Source: Prosthecobacter debontii (GTDB taxonomy: Bacteria > Verrucomicrobiota > Verrucomicrobiia > Chthoniobacterales > Chthoniobacteraceae). From it: 48,828 bases of DNA. The stretch's first letter is position 1. Every line of letters begins with the position of its first letter. Made by a program: the position numbers and the translations under genes. The stretch lies in assembly GCA_945905735.1 (NCBI GenBank), contig CAMDQC010000019.1:1-48828 (forward strand), written 5' to 3'. Shown here piece by piece: positions 34,232 through 42,286 of this stretch. The notes under the pieces were generated by a model. The model was not told where the DNA came from and searched no databases. It saw only the letters and a program-made list of their open reading frames with translations.

Positions 34232-35218
34232 ATGCACTTCACTCGTCGCCTTTTCGCCGCTGCCGTTCTCGGAATTTTCACCGGTCTTTTCACACCAACA
34301 TCTGCGCAAGCTCAACTCTTCGGCGGCGGCGGTTCCCGACGCTCTTCGGCCTATGACGCCTCCGCGTGGGTCGTCTCCGATGCAGCCACCGGCTTCGTCC
34401 TCGACTCATCGAACGCCACCCGCAAACTTCAAGTCGGCAGCATCACCAAAATCGCCACCGCGATGGTCCTCCTCGATTGGGCCTCATCCAAAGGCGAAGA
34501 CCTCGGGCAACTCGCCACCGTCCCCGCCACCACCTCCCTCCTCCAAAGCCCCAACAGCATCGGACTCCAACTCGGCGACCGCATCTCCCTCCGCGAAGCC
34601 CTCTACGCCGCCCTCATGCAAAGCGACAACCAAGCTGCGGAAACCATCGCCGTCCACGTAGGAACAAAGCTCGGCGGCGGCGACGAACGCGCAGCCTCAG
34701 ACTTCTTCGTCTCCCAAATGAACGCCCTCGCCCGCAAACTCGGGATGCGCAACACCCGCTTCCTCAACGCCCACGGCCTCGACGACCTCGAAAGCAAAGC
34801 CCCACACTCCACCGCAGGCGACCTCGCCCTCCTCGCCAACTACGCAGTCGGCCACAGCGGCTTCTCATTTTACACATCCCAAAAAGACCGCAAGATTTCC
34901 TGGTCCACATCCACGGGCGAAATCAGCGGAGCCCAACTCAAAAACACCAACGAACTCCTCGGCGGCATCATCGACGGCATGAAAACCGGCACCACCCGCA
35001 AAGCCGGGCCCTGCGTCGTCATCACCGCCGCCAAGCGCCCCGAAAACCGCCAAGTCGGCGAACAACAAATCATCACCCCTCGCCGCCTCACCGTCGTCGT
35101 CCTCGACTCCCCCACTCGCTTCGACACCGCACGCACCCTTCTCGATCACGGTTGGAACCTCCTAGACAGATGGGCAGCCGCGGGCCGTCCGATGAAAGGA
35201 TGGGATTCAAGACAATGA
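34232..35218 (+). CDS. D-alanyl-D-alanine carboxypeptidase (S11 family, penicillin-binding protein)
   Basis: This 328-aa periplasmic enzyme trims the terminal D-Ala from peptidoglycan stem peptides. A signal peptide covers residues 1-27 (cleavage after AQA). The three active-site motifs are intact: SITK at 70-73 (nucleophile Ser70, Lys73), SDN at 131-133, and KTG at 251-253. There is no C-terminal PBP5 beta-domain, so it is a short form. ATG 34232 is chosen over the TTG three bases upstream. Its stop overlaps the phosphofructokinase start as ATGA, linking the two in translation. Confidence 0.93.
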   Translation: MHFTRRLFAAAVLGIFTGLFTPTSAQAQLFGGGGSRRSSAYDASAWVVSDAATGFVLDSSNATRKLQVGSITKIATAMVLLDWASSKGEDLGQLATVPATTSLLQSPNSIGLQLGDRISLREALYAALMQSDNQAAETIAVHVGTKLGGGDERAASDFFVSQMNALARKLGMRNTRFLNAHGLDDLESKAPHSTAGDLALLANYAVGHSGFSFYTSQKDRKISWSTSTGEISGAQLKNTNELLGGIIDGMKTGTTRKAGPCVVITAAKRPENRQVGEQQIITPRRLTVVVLDSPTRFDTARTLLDHGWNLLDRWAAAGRPMKGWDSRQ

Positions 35219-36315
35219 GCAAAACTATCGGTGTCCTAACAAGCGGAGGCGACTGCCCCGGACTCAACGCCGTCCTTCGAGGCGTCGTCTGCGCAGCGAA
35301 ACATCCCGAGAGAGACTGGAGAGTCATCGGCTTCAAAGACGGCTACGAAGGCCTCCTCGGCGAAGACATGTTCATGGATCTCACCCTCGAAAACACCGAA
35401 GGCATCATGGCCTACGGCGGCACCATCCTCGGCACCACCAACCGCGGCCACTTCGTCAGCAAAGTCGGCGGCGGCAACAGAAACCGCATCTCCGACGAAG
35501 TCATCGCCAAAACCAAGTCCCTCCTCGACCGCCTCAAGATAGACGCCCTCATCACCATCGGCGGCGACGGCTCCCTCACCACCTCGCAGCAGCTCTTTGA
35601 AAGAGGCATCCCCTGCATCGGCGTCCCCAAGACCATCGACAACGACCTCGAAGCCACCGCCATGACCTTCGGCTTCGACAGCGCAGTCGCCTGCGTCACC
35701 GACGCTCTCGACCGACTCCACACCACCGCCCGCGCCCACAAGCGCATCATGATCATCGAAGTCATGGGCCGCCACGCTGGCTGGATCGCCCTCTACGGCG
35801 GCCTCGCCGGAGGAGCCGACGCCATCCTCATCCCCGAGATCCCCTTCTCCATGGACCGCCTCGCCGACTTCATTCGCAAACGCGGAGAAGACGGTCATCC
35901 CAGCAGCATCATCATCGTCGCCGAAGGAGCCACCCCCATCGGTCGCCGCGAACAATACCGCCCCGGCCCCGGCGGCGAATACCGACTCGGCGGCATCGGC
36001 GACACCGTCGCCCGCGAGCTGGATAAGCGCATCAACGCCGAATCCCTCGTCAAAGAAATCCGCACCTGCGTCCTCGGCCACCTCCAGCGCGGCGGCGACC
36101 CCACCACCCTCGACCGCATCCTCGGCACCCGCTTCGGAGTCAAAGCCGTGGACCTCATCGCCGAAGGCAAATTCGGCTACATGGTCAGCTACCAAAACTA
36201 CTCCGTCCTCGACGTGCCCATCGCCACCGCCGTCCGCAAACTCAAAACCGTCACCCTCGACAATCAAATGGTCGAAACCTGCCGCGCCATCGGCATCTCC
36301 TTCGGCGATACGTAG
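35215..36315 (+). CDS. pfkA: 6-phosphofructokinase
   Basis: This 366-aa enzyme phosphorylates fructose 6-phosphate at the committed step of glycolysis. The N-terminal loop GVLTSGGDCPGLNA (6-19), GGDGS (116-120), PKTIDND (138-144, catalytic Asp142) and MGRHAGW (184-190) are present. The Gly of GGDGS fits use of ATP, while Lys in PKTIDND is also seen in pyrophosphate-dependent or mixed-use enzymes, so the phosphoryl donor cannot be settled from sequence. The start at 35215 overlaps the carboxypeptidase stop by 4 bp. The long upstream frame from 34366 is the shadow of that gene. Confidence 0.95.
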   Translation: MSKTIGVLTSGGDCPGLNAVLRGVVCAAKHPERDWRVIGFKDGYEGLLGEDMFMDLTLENTEGIMAYGGTILGTTNRGHFVSKVGGGNRNRISDEVIAKTKSLLDRLKIDALITIGGDGSLTTSQQLFERGIPCIGVPKTIDNDLEATAMTFGFDSAVACVTDALDRLHTTARAHKRIMIIEVMGRHAGWIALYGGLAGGADAILIPEIPFSMDRLADFIRKRGEDGHPSSIIIVAEGATPIGRREQYRPGPGGEYRLGGIGDTVARELDKRINAESLVKEIRTCVLGHLQRGGDPTTLDRILGTRFGVKAVDLIAEGKFGYMVSYQNYSVLDVPIATAVRKLKTVTLDNQMVETCRAIGISFGDT

Positions 36316-36677
36316 TCGGGTTAAGCCTTACGATTGGGGGGGCATCTCCGGTTTTTGGATCGGCCCTTTTCCAAAGGAAGTAGCGGGCTCCGGACGCAAA
36401 CTCCCTGCATGGGTCGAGCGCTGGCGATTCCCAATTATCAACTTGATGGGGCAATACGACGGCAGATCGCATTCGATGTGTTTCGGGGGCGAAACATTCT
36501 TGAAATTTTCACTAGACAGCCGCACCGCGCCTGAATATCCCAACACCAACGCGCTGCGGCAGGCTGGGGATGTCTGGGCCGGATTCTGGGGGGAACAACT
36601 GGTTCGGCTCCCCAGCCTCCCGCAGCGCGCGAGGTTTGGAGAGTGAGGTTCGCATCAAAGACTCAATCGGAGTCTTC
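36316..36677. other. Intergenic region without a convincing gene, containing a large inverted repeat
   Basis: These 362 bp lie between the convergent pfkA and folD genes. Short frames on both strands have no recognisable features. The part 36551-36628 is a long hairpin: GCGCTGCGGCAGGCTGGGG (36551-36569) is inverted at 36610-36628 with one internal mismatch (C opposite C), around a 40-bp centre. A smaller CCTTT/AAAGG hairpin follows pfkA at about 36365-36377. The large hairpin may be a bidirectional terminator or a small non-autonomous repeat. No T-tract follows it. Confidence 0.7.
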
Positions 36678-37565
36678 CTACTTTGGCGGAAGACCAATTC
36701 GCCGCGCGGCGAGCACTGTATTGTGCATGAGCATCGCGATAGTCATCGGGCCGACGCCGCCGGGGACGGGCGTGATGGCTCGGCACTTCGGCGCGACTTC
36801 GGCAAAGGCCACATCGCCCACGAGCTTCGAGCCTTTTGCGGAGGTCGGGTCGGCCACGCGGTTGATGCCCACATCAATCACCACCGCGCCCTCTTTCACC
36901 ATATCCGCCTTCACAAACTCCGGCTGCCCAATGGCCGCGATGAGGATGTCTGCACCTCGGCAGACCTCCGCGAGATTGCGCGTCCGCGAATGCGCGACCG
37001 TCACGGTCGCATCACCGCCACGGCCCTTATTCATCAAAAGAAACGCCATCGGCTTGCCCACGATCATCGAACGCCCGAGGACGACGACGTTCGCGCCGCT
37101 CGTCTCGATGCCGCTCTCGATGAGCAACCGCTGGCAGCCCAGCGGGGTGCAGGGGACGAATGCGCTGGCATCGCCCATCGCGACTTTGGCGACGTTGATC
37201 GGGTGAAAGCCGTCCACGTCCTTGCGTGGGTCGATCGCATCCACCACGGCGCGCTCATCAATGTGCTTCGGCGGCGGCGATTGGACGAGGATGCCGTGAA
37301 CGGCCGGGTCCGCATTCAGCGCGCGGACGACGGCGAGGAGTTCCTCCTGCGTAGTCGTCGCCGGCATGTCGCGCTTCACCGAGTGCATCCCGAGGTCGAG
37401 CGCAGTCTTTTCTTTGCTCCTCACGTAAGCGTGCGAAGCAGGGTCATCGCCCACCACCACGACAGCAAGGCCGGGCGTGATGCCCCGCGATTTCAGCTCC
37501 GCAATGGCTGCGCGAGTTTCTTCGTTAATCCGTTGGGCGATTGCTTTTCCATCAATGAGATTCAT
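36678..37565 (-). CDS. folD: Bifunctional methylenetetrahydrofolate dehydrogenase / methenyltetrahydrofolate cyclohydrolase
   Basis: This 295-aa cytosolic enzyme interconverts methylene-, methenyl- and formyl-tetrahydrofolate. It starts at ATG 37565. Motifs in order are [19 protein letters not shown] (with the Tyr and Lys of the active site), [23 protein letters not shown], the NADP-binding [28 protein letters not shown] and the C-terminal [15 protein letters not shown]. Everything expected of FolD is intact and of normal length. It is likely transcribed alone: 63 bp separate it from the HNH gene upstream. Confidence 0.97.
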   Translation of the reverse strand: MNLIDGKAIAQRINEETRAAIAELKSRGITPGLAVVVVGDDPASHAYVRSKEKTALDLGMHSVKRDMPATTTQEELLAVVRALNADPAVHGILVQSPPPKHIDERAVVDAIDPRKDVDGFHPINVAKVAMGDASAFVPCTPLGCQRLLIESGIETSGANVVVLGRSMIVGKPMAFLLMNKGRGGDATVTVAHSRTRNLAEVCRGADILIAAIGQPEFVKADMVKEGAVVIDVGINRVADPTSAKGSKLVGDVAFAEVAPKCRAITPVPGGVGPMTIAMLMHNTVLAARRIGLPPK

Positions 37566-37628
37566 TTCCACATGAAGACGGTTTCCCGGCGTGTGAGGCA
37601 AGCGCGATTACCTCATGCTCTGCGGGAA

Positions 37629-38033
37629 TCACCGCCGCTCTTCATCCGCGTTCTCCATGCGGAGTTCGATGCGCTGAGGCGTGTTCATTTGCAGCAGGAA
37701 AACCGTTGTTCTGCCGATGGCGGTGAGTCCTCGGATTTGTCCATCTTCAATGCGGAAGTGCGTATCCCATACGTCGGCGCGTGCATGAAAAAGCGCGGTC
37801 ACTTTGTCGGTGTCTGGGTCCACGCTGGTGAGGTTCGGACCTTTCAAGGCGTTGCAGTGGTTACAGGCGAAGGCGAGGTTTTCGAGCGCGTCGGAGCCTC
37901 CGTGCTGCCGAGCCATGATGTGCTCGGTGTGGTAGATGAAATAGGGTTCCCACGCTTCACACATCCGGCAGTATTCGCAGCGGGAATGGGCGCGTTCTCG
38001 GATAAATCGTCGGTCGCTGATGCGAATGGCCAT
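37629..38033 (-). CDS. HNH endonuclease family protein
   Basis: This is a 134-aa protein. A zinc-binding pair CEYC (19-22) precedes the core YHTEHIMARQHGGSDALENL (catalytic His at 38, Asn at 52), then the second zinc pair CNHC (57-60) with the following NALKG replacing the third His by Asn, a common HNN variant. It probably nicks or cuts DNA. There is no methylase or specificity subunit nearby. The ATG shares one base with the stop of the 83-aa gene upstream (TGATG), so the two form a coupled cassette. Confidence 0.85.
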   Translation of the reverse strand: MAIRISDRRFIRERAHSRCEYCRMCEAWEPYFIYHTEHIMARQHGGSDALENLAFACNHCNALKGPNLTSVDPDTDKVTALFHARADVWDTHFRIEDGQIRGLTAIGRTTVFLLQMNTPQRIELRMENADEERR

Positions 38034-38284
38034 CAGTGCGTGGCGGCAAGTTTACGCCGGGCTTTCGACTGAAGGATGCCTAGGAAATTCGCGAACATCA
38101 CACAGCTCTCGTATTCGCTTTTTTCATCAGGCGTGAGTTCGCCCTCGTTGGCTCTTTCGGCGAGCCACTGCATCCGTTCTGCGGATTCTGGCGTCGCCCG
38201 AAGGTTGACGAGCGCACGCAAAGAAAAGCCGTCGAGACACTCCGTAACAGGCGACATGAGCGAGTCCAAAGATGTGGTGTTCAT
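38033..38284 (-). CDS. Hypothetical 83-aa protein, coupled partner of the HNH nuclease
   Basis: This is a small, mostly helical protein with no signal, membrane segment or metal motif. The most conserved-looking stretch is LTPDEKSEYESCVMFANFLGILQSKARR, split here only for description. Its TGA overlaps the HNH gene start by 1 bp. Small proteins of this kind commonly precede HNH genes; a role as regulator or antitoxin-like partner is inferred from position only. It is 42 bp downstream-facing from the end of the cytochrome gene on the same strand side. Confidence 0.7.
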   Translation of the reverse strand: MNTTSLDSLMSPVTECLDGFSLRALVNLRATPESAERMQWLAERANEGELTPDEKSEYESCVMFANFLGILQSKARRKLAATH

Positions 38285-38326
38285 GCGGGAGAGACTATCC
38301 GGAAAGTACTGCGGGGCAATCCTGTT

Positions 38327-40135
38327 TCACTCCCCGCGCATCCAGCGGATGAGCATGTCCAGCTCACGGGCGGTGAGGCGGCTGCTTTCGCCGAAGGCGG
38401 GCATCCGGTCGTTGCGCTTGCCGTAGAATTTGTCGTGGCCCGGATTTTTGAGAAATTCGCGCAACCACTCTGCGCTGCCGTAGCCCTCGAATGTCGGGCC
38501 GGTGCCGCCTTCGATGATGCGCCAGGCGTGGCAATCGGTGCAGTCGAGGGTAATGTCGGCGAGGTGCTTGCGGCCCTCCTCGATGAGCGCGGCGTCCTTC
38601 GTGTCGGCGTCGCGCTGGGCGGGGAGTTTCGCCTCGGCGCTGATGGCGAGGACCATTTTTTCGAGCTGCGCTTTTTGGTCAGAGTCGTAATCGGGGATGT
38701 CGTCGGTGATGATGCGGACCATCTTGCTCTTTTTCCCGCCGTCCTTGGGCTTCACGAAATGCGTGTTGCCGAAAAACTTGTCCGTCTCGATCTGCTTCGG
38801 GTCGAGGAAAGCGCGGAGCCATTCGCGCGAGCCAAAGCCCGCGAGGTCTGGCGCGCTGGCTCTGTCTTTGAGCGGCTGGCCGAGCCCGTCGTGGCCCGCG
38901 TAGGCGTGGCACGTCGCGCACTGCGAGGCGAAAAGCCGCGGGCCTTGCGTAAATGGATCGTCGCGCAGCAAAGCCAGCGCGCCTTCCGTGGGGATGCCGT
39001 CGCGTTTCTTCGCCAGCTCGACAGTGCGGGCGGCGTCCTTCTCCGCCTGCTGTACGGCGGCGCGGAAGTGCGGGTCCTTCGCATCGTGTGTGAAGGCAAT
39101 CGTCGTCAGCACGCCGAAACCTGCCAGCCCGGCGAAGAGCACAAACAGGTTAAAGCGATGCCCCATTTTCCACCGCCCGAGCAGCGGCATGAGCGCGAGC
39201 AGGCCGAAGACTAGCCCTGGAATAATCAGCGACGCCACCGTCAGCCCATAGTGCCCGAACATCCCATCCGGCGCGAACGGCTTCAGCTTTAGGAACTGGT
39301 AGAGGAACATGAAATACCAGTCGGGCCGCGCCGCACTGAACTGCTCTGCCGGGTTCGCCGGAGCGCCGAGAGGCGCGCCTTTGAAAAACCACACCAGCCC
39401 CAGCACCGCGAGCATCACGATAAAGCACGCGACGGAATCCTTGAGCACTTGGTCTGGGTAAAACATCGCATCCCGCTGCGGCTGCTTTTTAGGCCGCGCC
39501 GGCGTCAGCCCGTGTTTGCGAAACAGCGCGATGTGCAGCACAATGAGCCCCACGAGCATCGCGGGTAAAATGCCGGCGTGCAGCGCAAAGAAGCGCGTAA
39601 GTGTGTGGTGCCCGTAGTTCGCATCGCCCACCACCACGCGCTGCAAGCTATCGCCGATCACCGGCACATTTCCCGCGAGGTTCGTGACGACTTTTGTGGA
39701 CCAATATCCGCGTTGATCCCACGGCAGCAGATACCCCGTGAGCGAGATGCCGAGCGTCAGCCCGAGCAGCCCGAGGCCGAACCAATAGTTGAACTCACGC
39801 GGCGCTTTATACGCCCCATCAATGAGCACCTGCATGAAGTGCAGCACCAGCAGCGGCACCATGAGCTGCGCCATGTAGTGATGGATGCCGCGCAGCAGCC
39901 AGCCGCCCGGCATCACCTCATTAATATAATACACACTCTCCCAAGCCGTCTGCGCCGACGGGCTGTAGTGCATCCACAAAAACGCCCCCGTGATAAACTG
40001 CACGACGATGGCAAACGTCAGCGTGCTCCCCCAAATATACCGCCACCGCGAGCCGCCGGGGACGTGTTCAAAGAGCGCCGCGCGGACGAGGTTGCGGTAG
40101 CCAGTGCGGTTATCGAGCCAATCAAAAAGTGCCAT
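38327..40135 (-). CDS. Cytochrome b (b6-type spacing) fused to two cytochrome c domains
   Basis: This is a 602-aa protein of a quinol-oxidising bc-type complex, starting at ATG 40135. Residues 1-210 are the cytochrome b core with heme ligands His85/His99 and His186/His201; the 14 and 15 residue spacing is that of b6. Residues 225-350 are the subunit-IV part with PDWY (271-274) in place of PEWY at the quinol site. Two heme c domains follow: CATCH at 406-410, and CTDCH at 532-536 with a likely Met578 ligand. No Rieske gene is adjacent. The fused c domains probably pass electrons to a terminal oxidase such as the cbb3 enzyme encoded at 46898. Confidence 0.95.
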   Translation of the reverse strand: MALFDWLDNRTGYRNLVRAALFEHVPGGSRWRYIWGSTLTFAIVVQFITGAFLWMHYSPSAQTAWESVYYINEVMPGGWLLRGIHHYMAQLMVPLLVLHFMQVLIDGAYKAPREFNYWFGLGLLGLTLGISLTGYLLPWDQRGYWSTKVVTNLAGNVPVIGDSLQRVVVGDANYGHHTLTRFFALHAGILPAMLVGLIVLHIALFRKHGLTPARPKKQPQRDAMFYPDQVLKDSVACFIVMLAVLGLVWFFKGAPLGAPANPAEQFSAARPDWYFMFLYQFLKLKPFAPDGMFGHYGLTVASLIIPGLVFGLLALMPLLGRWKMGHRFNLFVLFAGLAGFGVLTTIAFTHDAKDPHFRAAVQQAEKDAARTVELAKKRDGIPTEGALALLRDDPFTQGPRLFASQCATCHAYAGHDGLGQPLKDRASAPDLAGFGSREWLRAFLDPKQIETDKFFGNTHFVKPKDGGKKSKMVRIITDDIPDYDSDQKAQLEKMVLAISAEAKLPAQRDADTKDAALIEEGRKHLADITLDCTDCHAWRIIEGGTGPTFEGYGSAEWLREFLKNPGHDKFYGKRNDRMPAFGESSRLTARELDMLIRWMRGE

Positions 40136-40472
40136 AAAAAAGTGCACCTGTGTAATGGTGAAAAAGAGAGCCGCGTGTCCATAAAAAGTGTCTCGACCGA
40201 CCGCAGTGGTTCAAACTGCTCAAGGGGCTCTGGATGTCCCTTGAGTCACTTCCTCAATAGTGTCCGGTTCGAGTGTGTGGTTGCTTTTTGGTGCCGATTC
40301 TTTGCTCCATCGACACATCCATTTATGCACATTTTTTAGAGTGCAACCTACGAGGTTACTAATTCCTCCTTCCTATCGATCACCGCCCGATTGCGAAACT
40401 CAAGAAGGTGTAGCTTTCCGCCCTTGCGCCCACGCGCGGCATTCGCAAGTCTCCGCGCTCATTTTTCCACGC
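40136..40472. other. Intergenic region with a hairpin (40219-40245) between divergent cytochrome and pheS genes
   Basis: This 337-bp region must hold the promoters of the cytochrome b-c-c gene (leftwards) and pheS (rightwards). CTCAAGGG (40219-40226) pairs perfectly with CCCTTGAG (40238-40245). The DNA around 40300-40350 is AT-richer than the rest of the window, as expected of a promoter, but no clear -35/-10 pair can be named. I see no leader peptide rich in Phe codons and no T-box-like sequence, so the usual attenuation of pheST is not supported here. Confidence 0.6.
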
Positions 40473-41495
40473 ATGGACGCACAACTTTCTACACTTCAAG
40501 CCGAGGCCTTGGCCGCGATTTCCGCCGCTACCGATGAAACCGCTGTCGAACACGCCAGGGTAAAATATCTCGGCCAGCAAGGTGCGCTCACCGCTCTGAG
40601 CAAAGGGATGAAGGATGTCTCGAAGGACGACAAACCGCGAATCGGCAAACTGCTCAACGATGTGCGCAGTGCCGTCACCGCCGCGCTCGACGAACGCAAA
40701 GCCTCGCTCCTCGCCGCAGCGGACACCGCCGCTTTCGCCGGGATCGATGCCTCACTACCCGGCACGCCGTCCGGCTTCGCGGGGCGCGGCACGCTGCACC
40801 CCATCACGCAGCTTCTCGACCGGACGATTTCCATTTTCCGCCGCATGGGCTTCGCACTGGCGGACGGGCCGGACATCGAGACCGAGTGGCATTGCTTCGA
40901 CGCGCTGAACACGCCCGCCGACCATCCCGCGCGCAACGAGCAGGATACTTTCTACATGCCCGATGGCCGCCTGCTCCGCACCCACACGAGCACCGTGCAG
41001 ATTCGGACGATGGAAAAAACCGCACCGCCCATCCGCATCATCGCGCCCGGCGCTGCGTATCGCCGCGACGAGATCGACGCGACGCACCTAGCGCAGTTCA
41101 CCCAGATGGAAGGCCTCTACGTCGATGAAGGCGTCTCCATCGCGGACCTCAAAGGCACGCTGGAGTTCTTCTTCCGCGAGCTCTTCGGCAACGACGCGAA
41201 GTTCCGTTTCCGTCCCCATTTTTTCCCATTCACCGAGCCGAGCTACGAAGTGGACATCAAGACAAGCATGCTGGGCGCAAGCGACCGCTGGCTGGAGATC
41301 GCAGGCTGCGGCATGGTTGATCCTGCCGTGCTGGAAGCCGTGAACACCAAGCGTAAAGACCGCGCATTCGATCCTGAAAAATACACCGGATTCGCATTTG
41401 GTTTCGGCCTCGACCGCCTCGCGATGATCATGAGCGGCACCCCCGACATCCGCTACTTCACCAACAGCGACCAACGCTTCCTCGGGCAGTTTTAA
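40473..41495 (+). CDS. pheS: Phenylalanine-tRNA ligase alpha subunit
   Basis: This 340-aa catalytic subunit of the alpha2-beta2 enzyme charges tRNA-Phe. The start at ATG 40473 gives the usual N-terminal coiled-coil helix pair (about 1-85). Class II motifs follow: HPITQLLDRTISIFRRMGF (motif 1), RTHTSTVQIR, IAPGAAYRRDEIDATHLAQF with FTQMEGLYVD (motif 2 region), and GFAFGFGLDRLAM (motif 3) near the C-terminus. Nothing is missing. pheT normally follows directly, but here a two-gene nucleotidyltransferase cassette (41534-42231) lies in between. Confidence 0.97.
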   Translation: MDAQLSTLQAEALAAISAATDETAVEHARVKYLGQQGALTALSKGMKDVSKDDKPRIGKLLNDVRSAVTAALDERKASLLAAADTAAFAGIDASLPGTPSGFAGRGTLHPITQLLDRTISIFRRMGFALADGPDIETEWHCFDALNTPADHPARNEQDTFYMPDGRLLRTHTSTVQIRTMEKTAPPIRIIAPGAAYRRDEIDATHLAQFTQMEGLYVDEGVSIADLKGTLEFFFRELFGNDAKFRFRPHFFPFTEPSYEVDIKTSMLGASDRWLEIAGCGMVDPAVLEAVNTKRKDRAFDPEKYTGFAFGFGLDRLAMIMSGTPDIRYFTNSDQRFLGQF

Positions 41496-41533
41496 CCGTT
41501 GCCCGGCTCTCAATGTGTGGATAGTTTCCAAGC

Positions 41534-41749
41534 ATGGACCCGGTTATTAATATCGAGGAGAATATCGGAAAGACAGTCGGACGCAGACGCGTAACGAACA
41601 TTCCTCTCTACTCCGAGAAGATGCAAAGAACCGCCATCGAACTCGCGAAAACGTTTGGGATTAAGACCGGAAGAAAAGGAGTCTTTCGGTTTAAGACCCA
41701 TGAAGAAGCCGACGCATGGTGGATCCAGACATCGATTCCTCGGAACTAG
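41534..41749 (+). CDS. Small hypothetical protein preceding a nucleotidyltransferase (putative antitoxin-like partner)
   Basis: This is a 71-aa basic protein without signal or membrane segment. The middle (YSEKMQRTAIELAKTFGI) looks helical, and the end (GVFRFKTHEEADAWW) resembles a motif I associate with small proteins found in front of AbiEii-like nucleotidyltransferases, although I cannot name the family. It overlaps the next gene by 34 bp, strongly suggesting co-translation. It could be the partner or antidote of that enzyme. It starts 38 bp after pheS, on the same strand. Confidence 0.7.
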   Translation: MDPVINIEENIGKTVGRRRVTNIPLYSEKMQRTAIELAKTFGIKTGRKGVFRFKTHEEADAWWIQTSIPRN

Positions 41750-42231
41750 AACCCAGGCCGCCGGAGCAGCGGGACTTGGTTGAGCTTTGTCGAAGGCTGA
41801 ACGAACTTGGAGCTCGCTACCTTGTTTGCGGCGGCTTTGCGATTATCCATGCGGGGTATTTGCGCACTACCGGCGACGTGGATCTGCTCGTTGACGCCCA
41901 TCTTGACAATGAAGCGAAGGTTTACAAGGCGCTGGAGATTTTACATGACAAGGCGGTGCTTGAGCTGAAGCCGGGAGAAGTTTCCGAATACACGGTTGTG
42001 CGAATAATGGACGAAATTACCGTGGACCTCATGGCTTCAGCCAGCGGCATTCGTTTTGCCGATGCAGAGTCGGAGATTGTTTATCGGGAGATCGATGGCG
42101 TGCGCATACCGTTTGCGTCGCCGCTGCTGCTGTGGCGGATGAAGCGCAACACGCATCGTGAGAAAGACCAGCCCGACCTGTATTTCCTTCGCCGCCTTTT
42201 GGAGTCCCAAGGCATCGCGATTCCGGAATAG
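41716..42231 (+). CDS. Nucleotidyltransferase-fold protein (AbiEii/MNT-like), possible toxin
   Basis: This 171-aa protein has the minimal nucleotidyltransferase core. The GG at 39-40 (YLVCGGFAII) is the nucleotide-binding turn, and DVDLLVD supplies the metal-binding Asp54 and Asp56, with a likely third acid at Asp104 (EITVDLM). Such proteins add nucleotides to tRNA or protein targets in several toxin-antitoxin and abortive-infection systems. Insertion between pheS and pheT places it in a tRNA-synthetase operon. Whether it acts on tRNA-Phe or just hitch-hikes is unknown. The start at 41716 overlaps the 71-aa gene. Confidence 0.82.
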   Translation: MVDPDIDSSELEPRPPEQRDLVELCRRLNELGARYLVCGGFAIIHAGYLRTTGDVDLLVDAHLDNEAKVYKALEILHDKAVLELKPGEVSEYTVVRIMDEITVDLMASASGIRFADAESEIVYREIDGVRIPFASPLLLWRMKRNTHREKDQPDLYFLRRLLESQGIAIPE

Positions 42232-42286
42232 TCGGCGAAGGCTTGCCGATAGTCATTCGCTCGCGTTACCTCCGCGCACATTTTTT

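Noticed and set aside
34366-35214. Upstream extension of the phosphofructokinase frame
   Set aside because: It lies inside the carboxypeptidase gene, is Arg/His/Pro-rich, and the true start at 35215 has an ATGA overlap and a perfect N-terminal motif.
35236-36267. Minus-strand frame (343 aa) rich in Gly, Asp and Glu opposite pfkA
   Set aside because: It is the mirror of C-ending codons in pfkA; no known protein has this composition.
36316-36677. Possible tRNA or small gene in the pfkA-folD gap
   Set aside because: No cloverleaf arms or TTCGA-type loop could be fitted, and the short frames show no features; only an inverted repeat is supported.
40136-40472. Possible T-box or Phe leader peptide controlling pheS
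   Set aside because: No T-box consensus, no run of Phe codons and no terminator were found; only a short hairpin is present.
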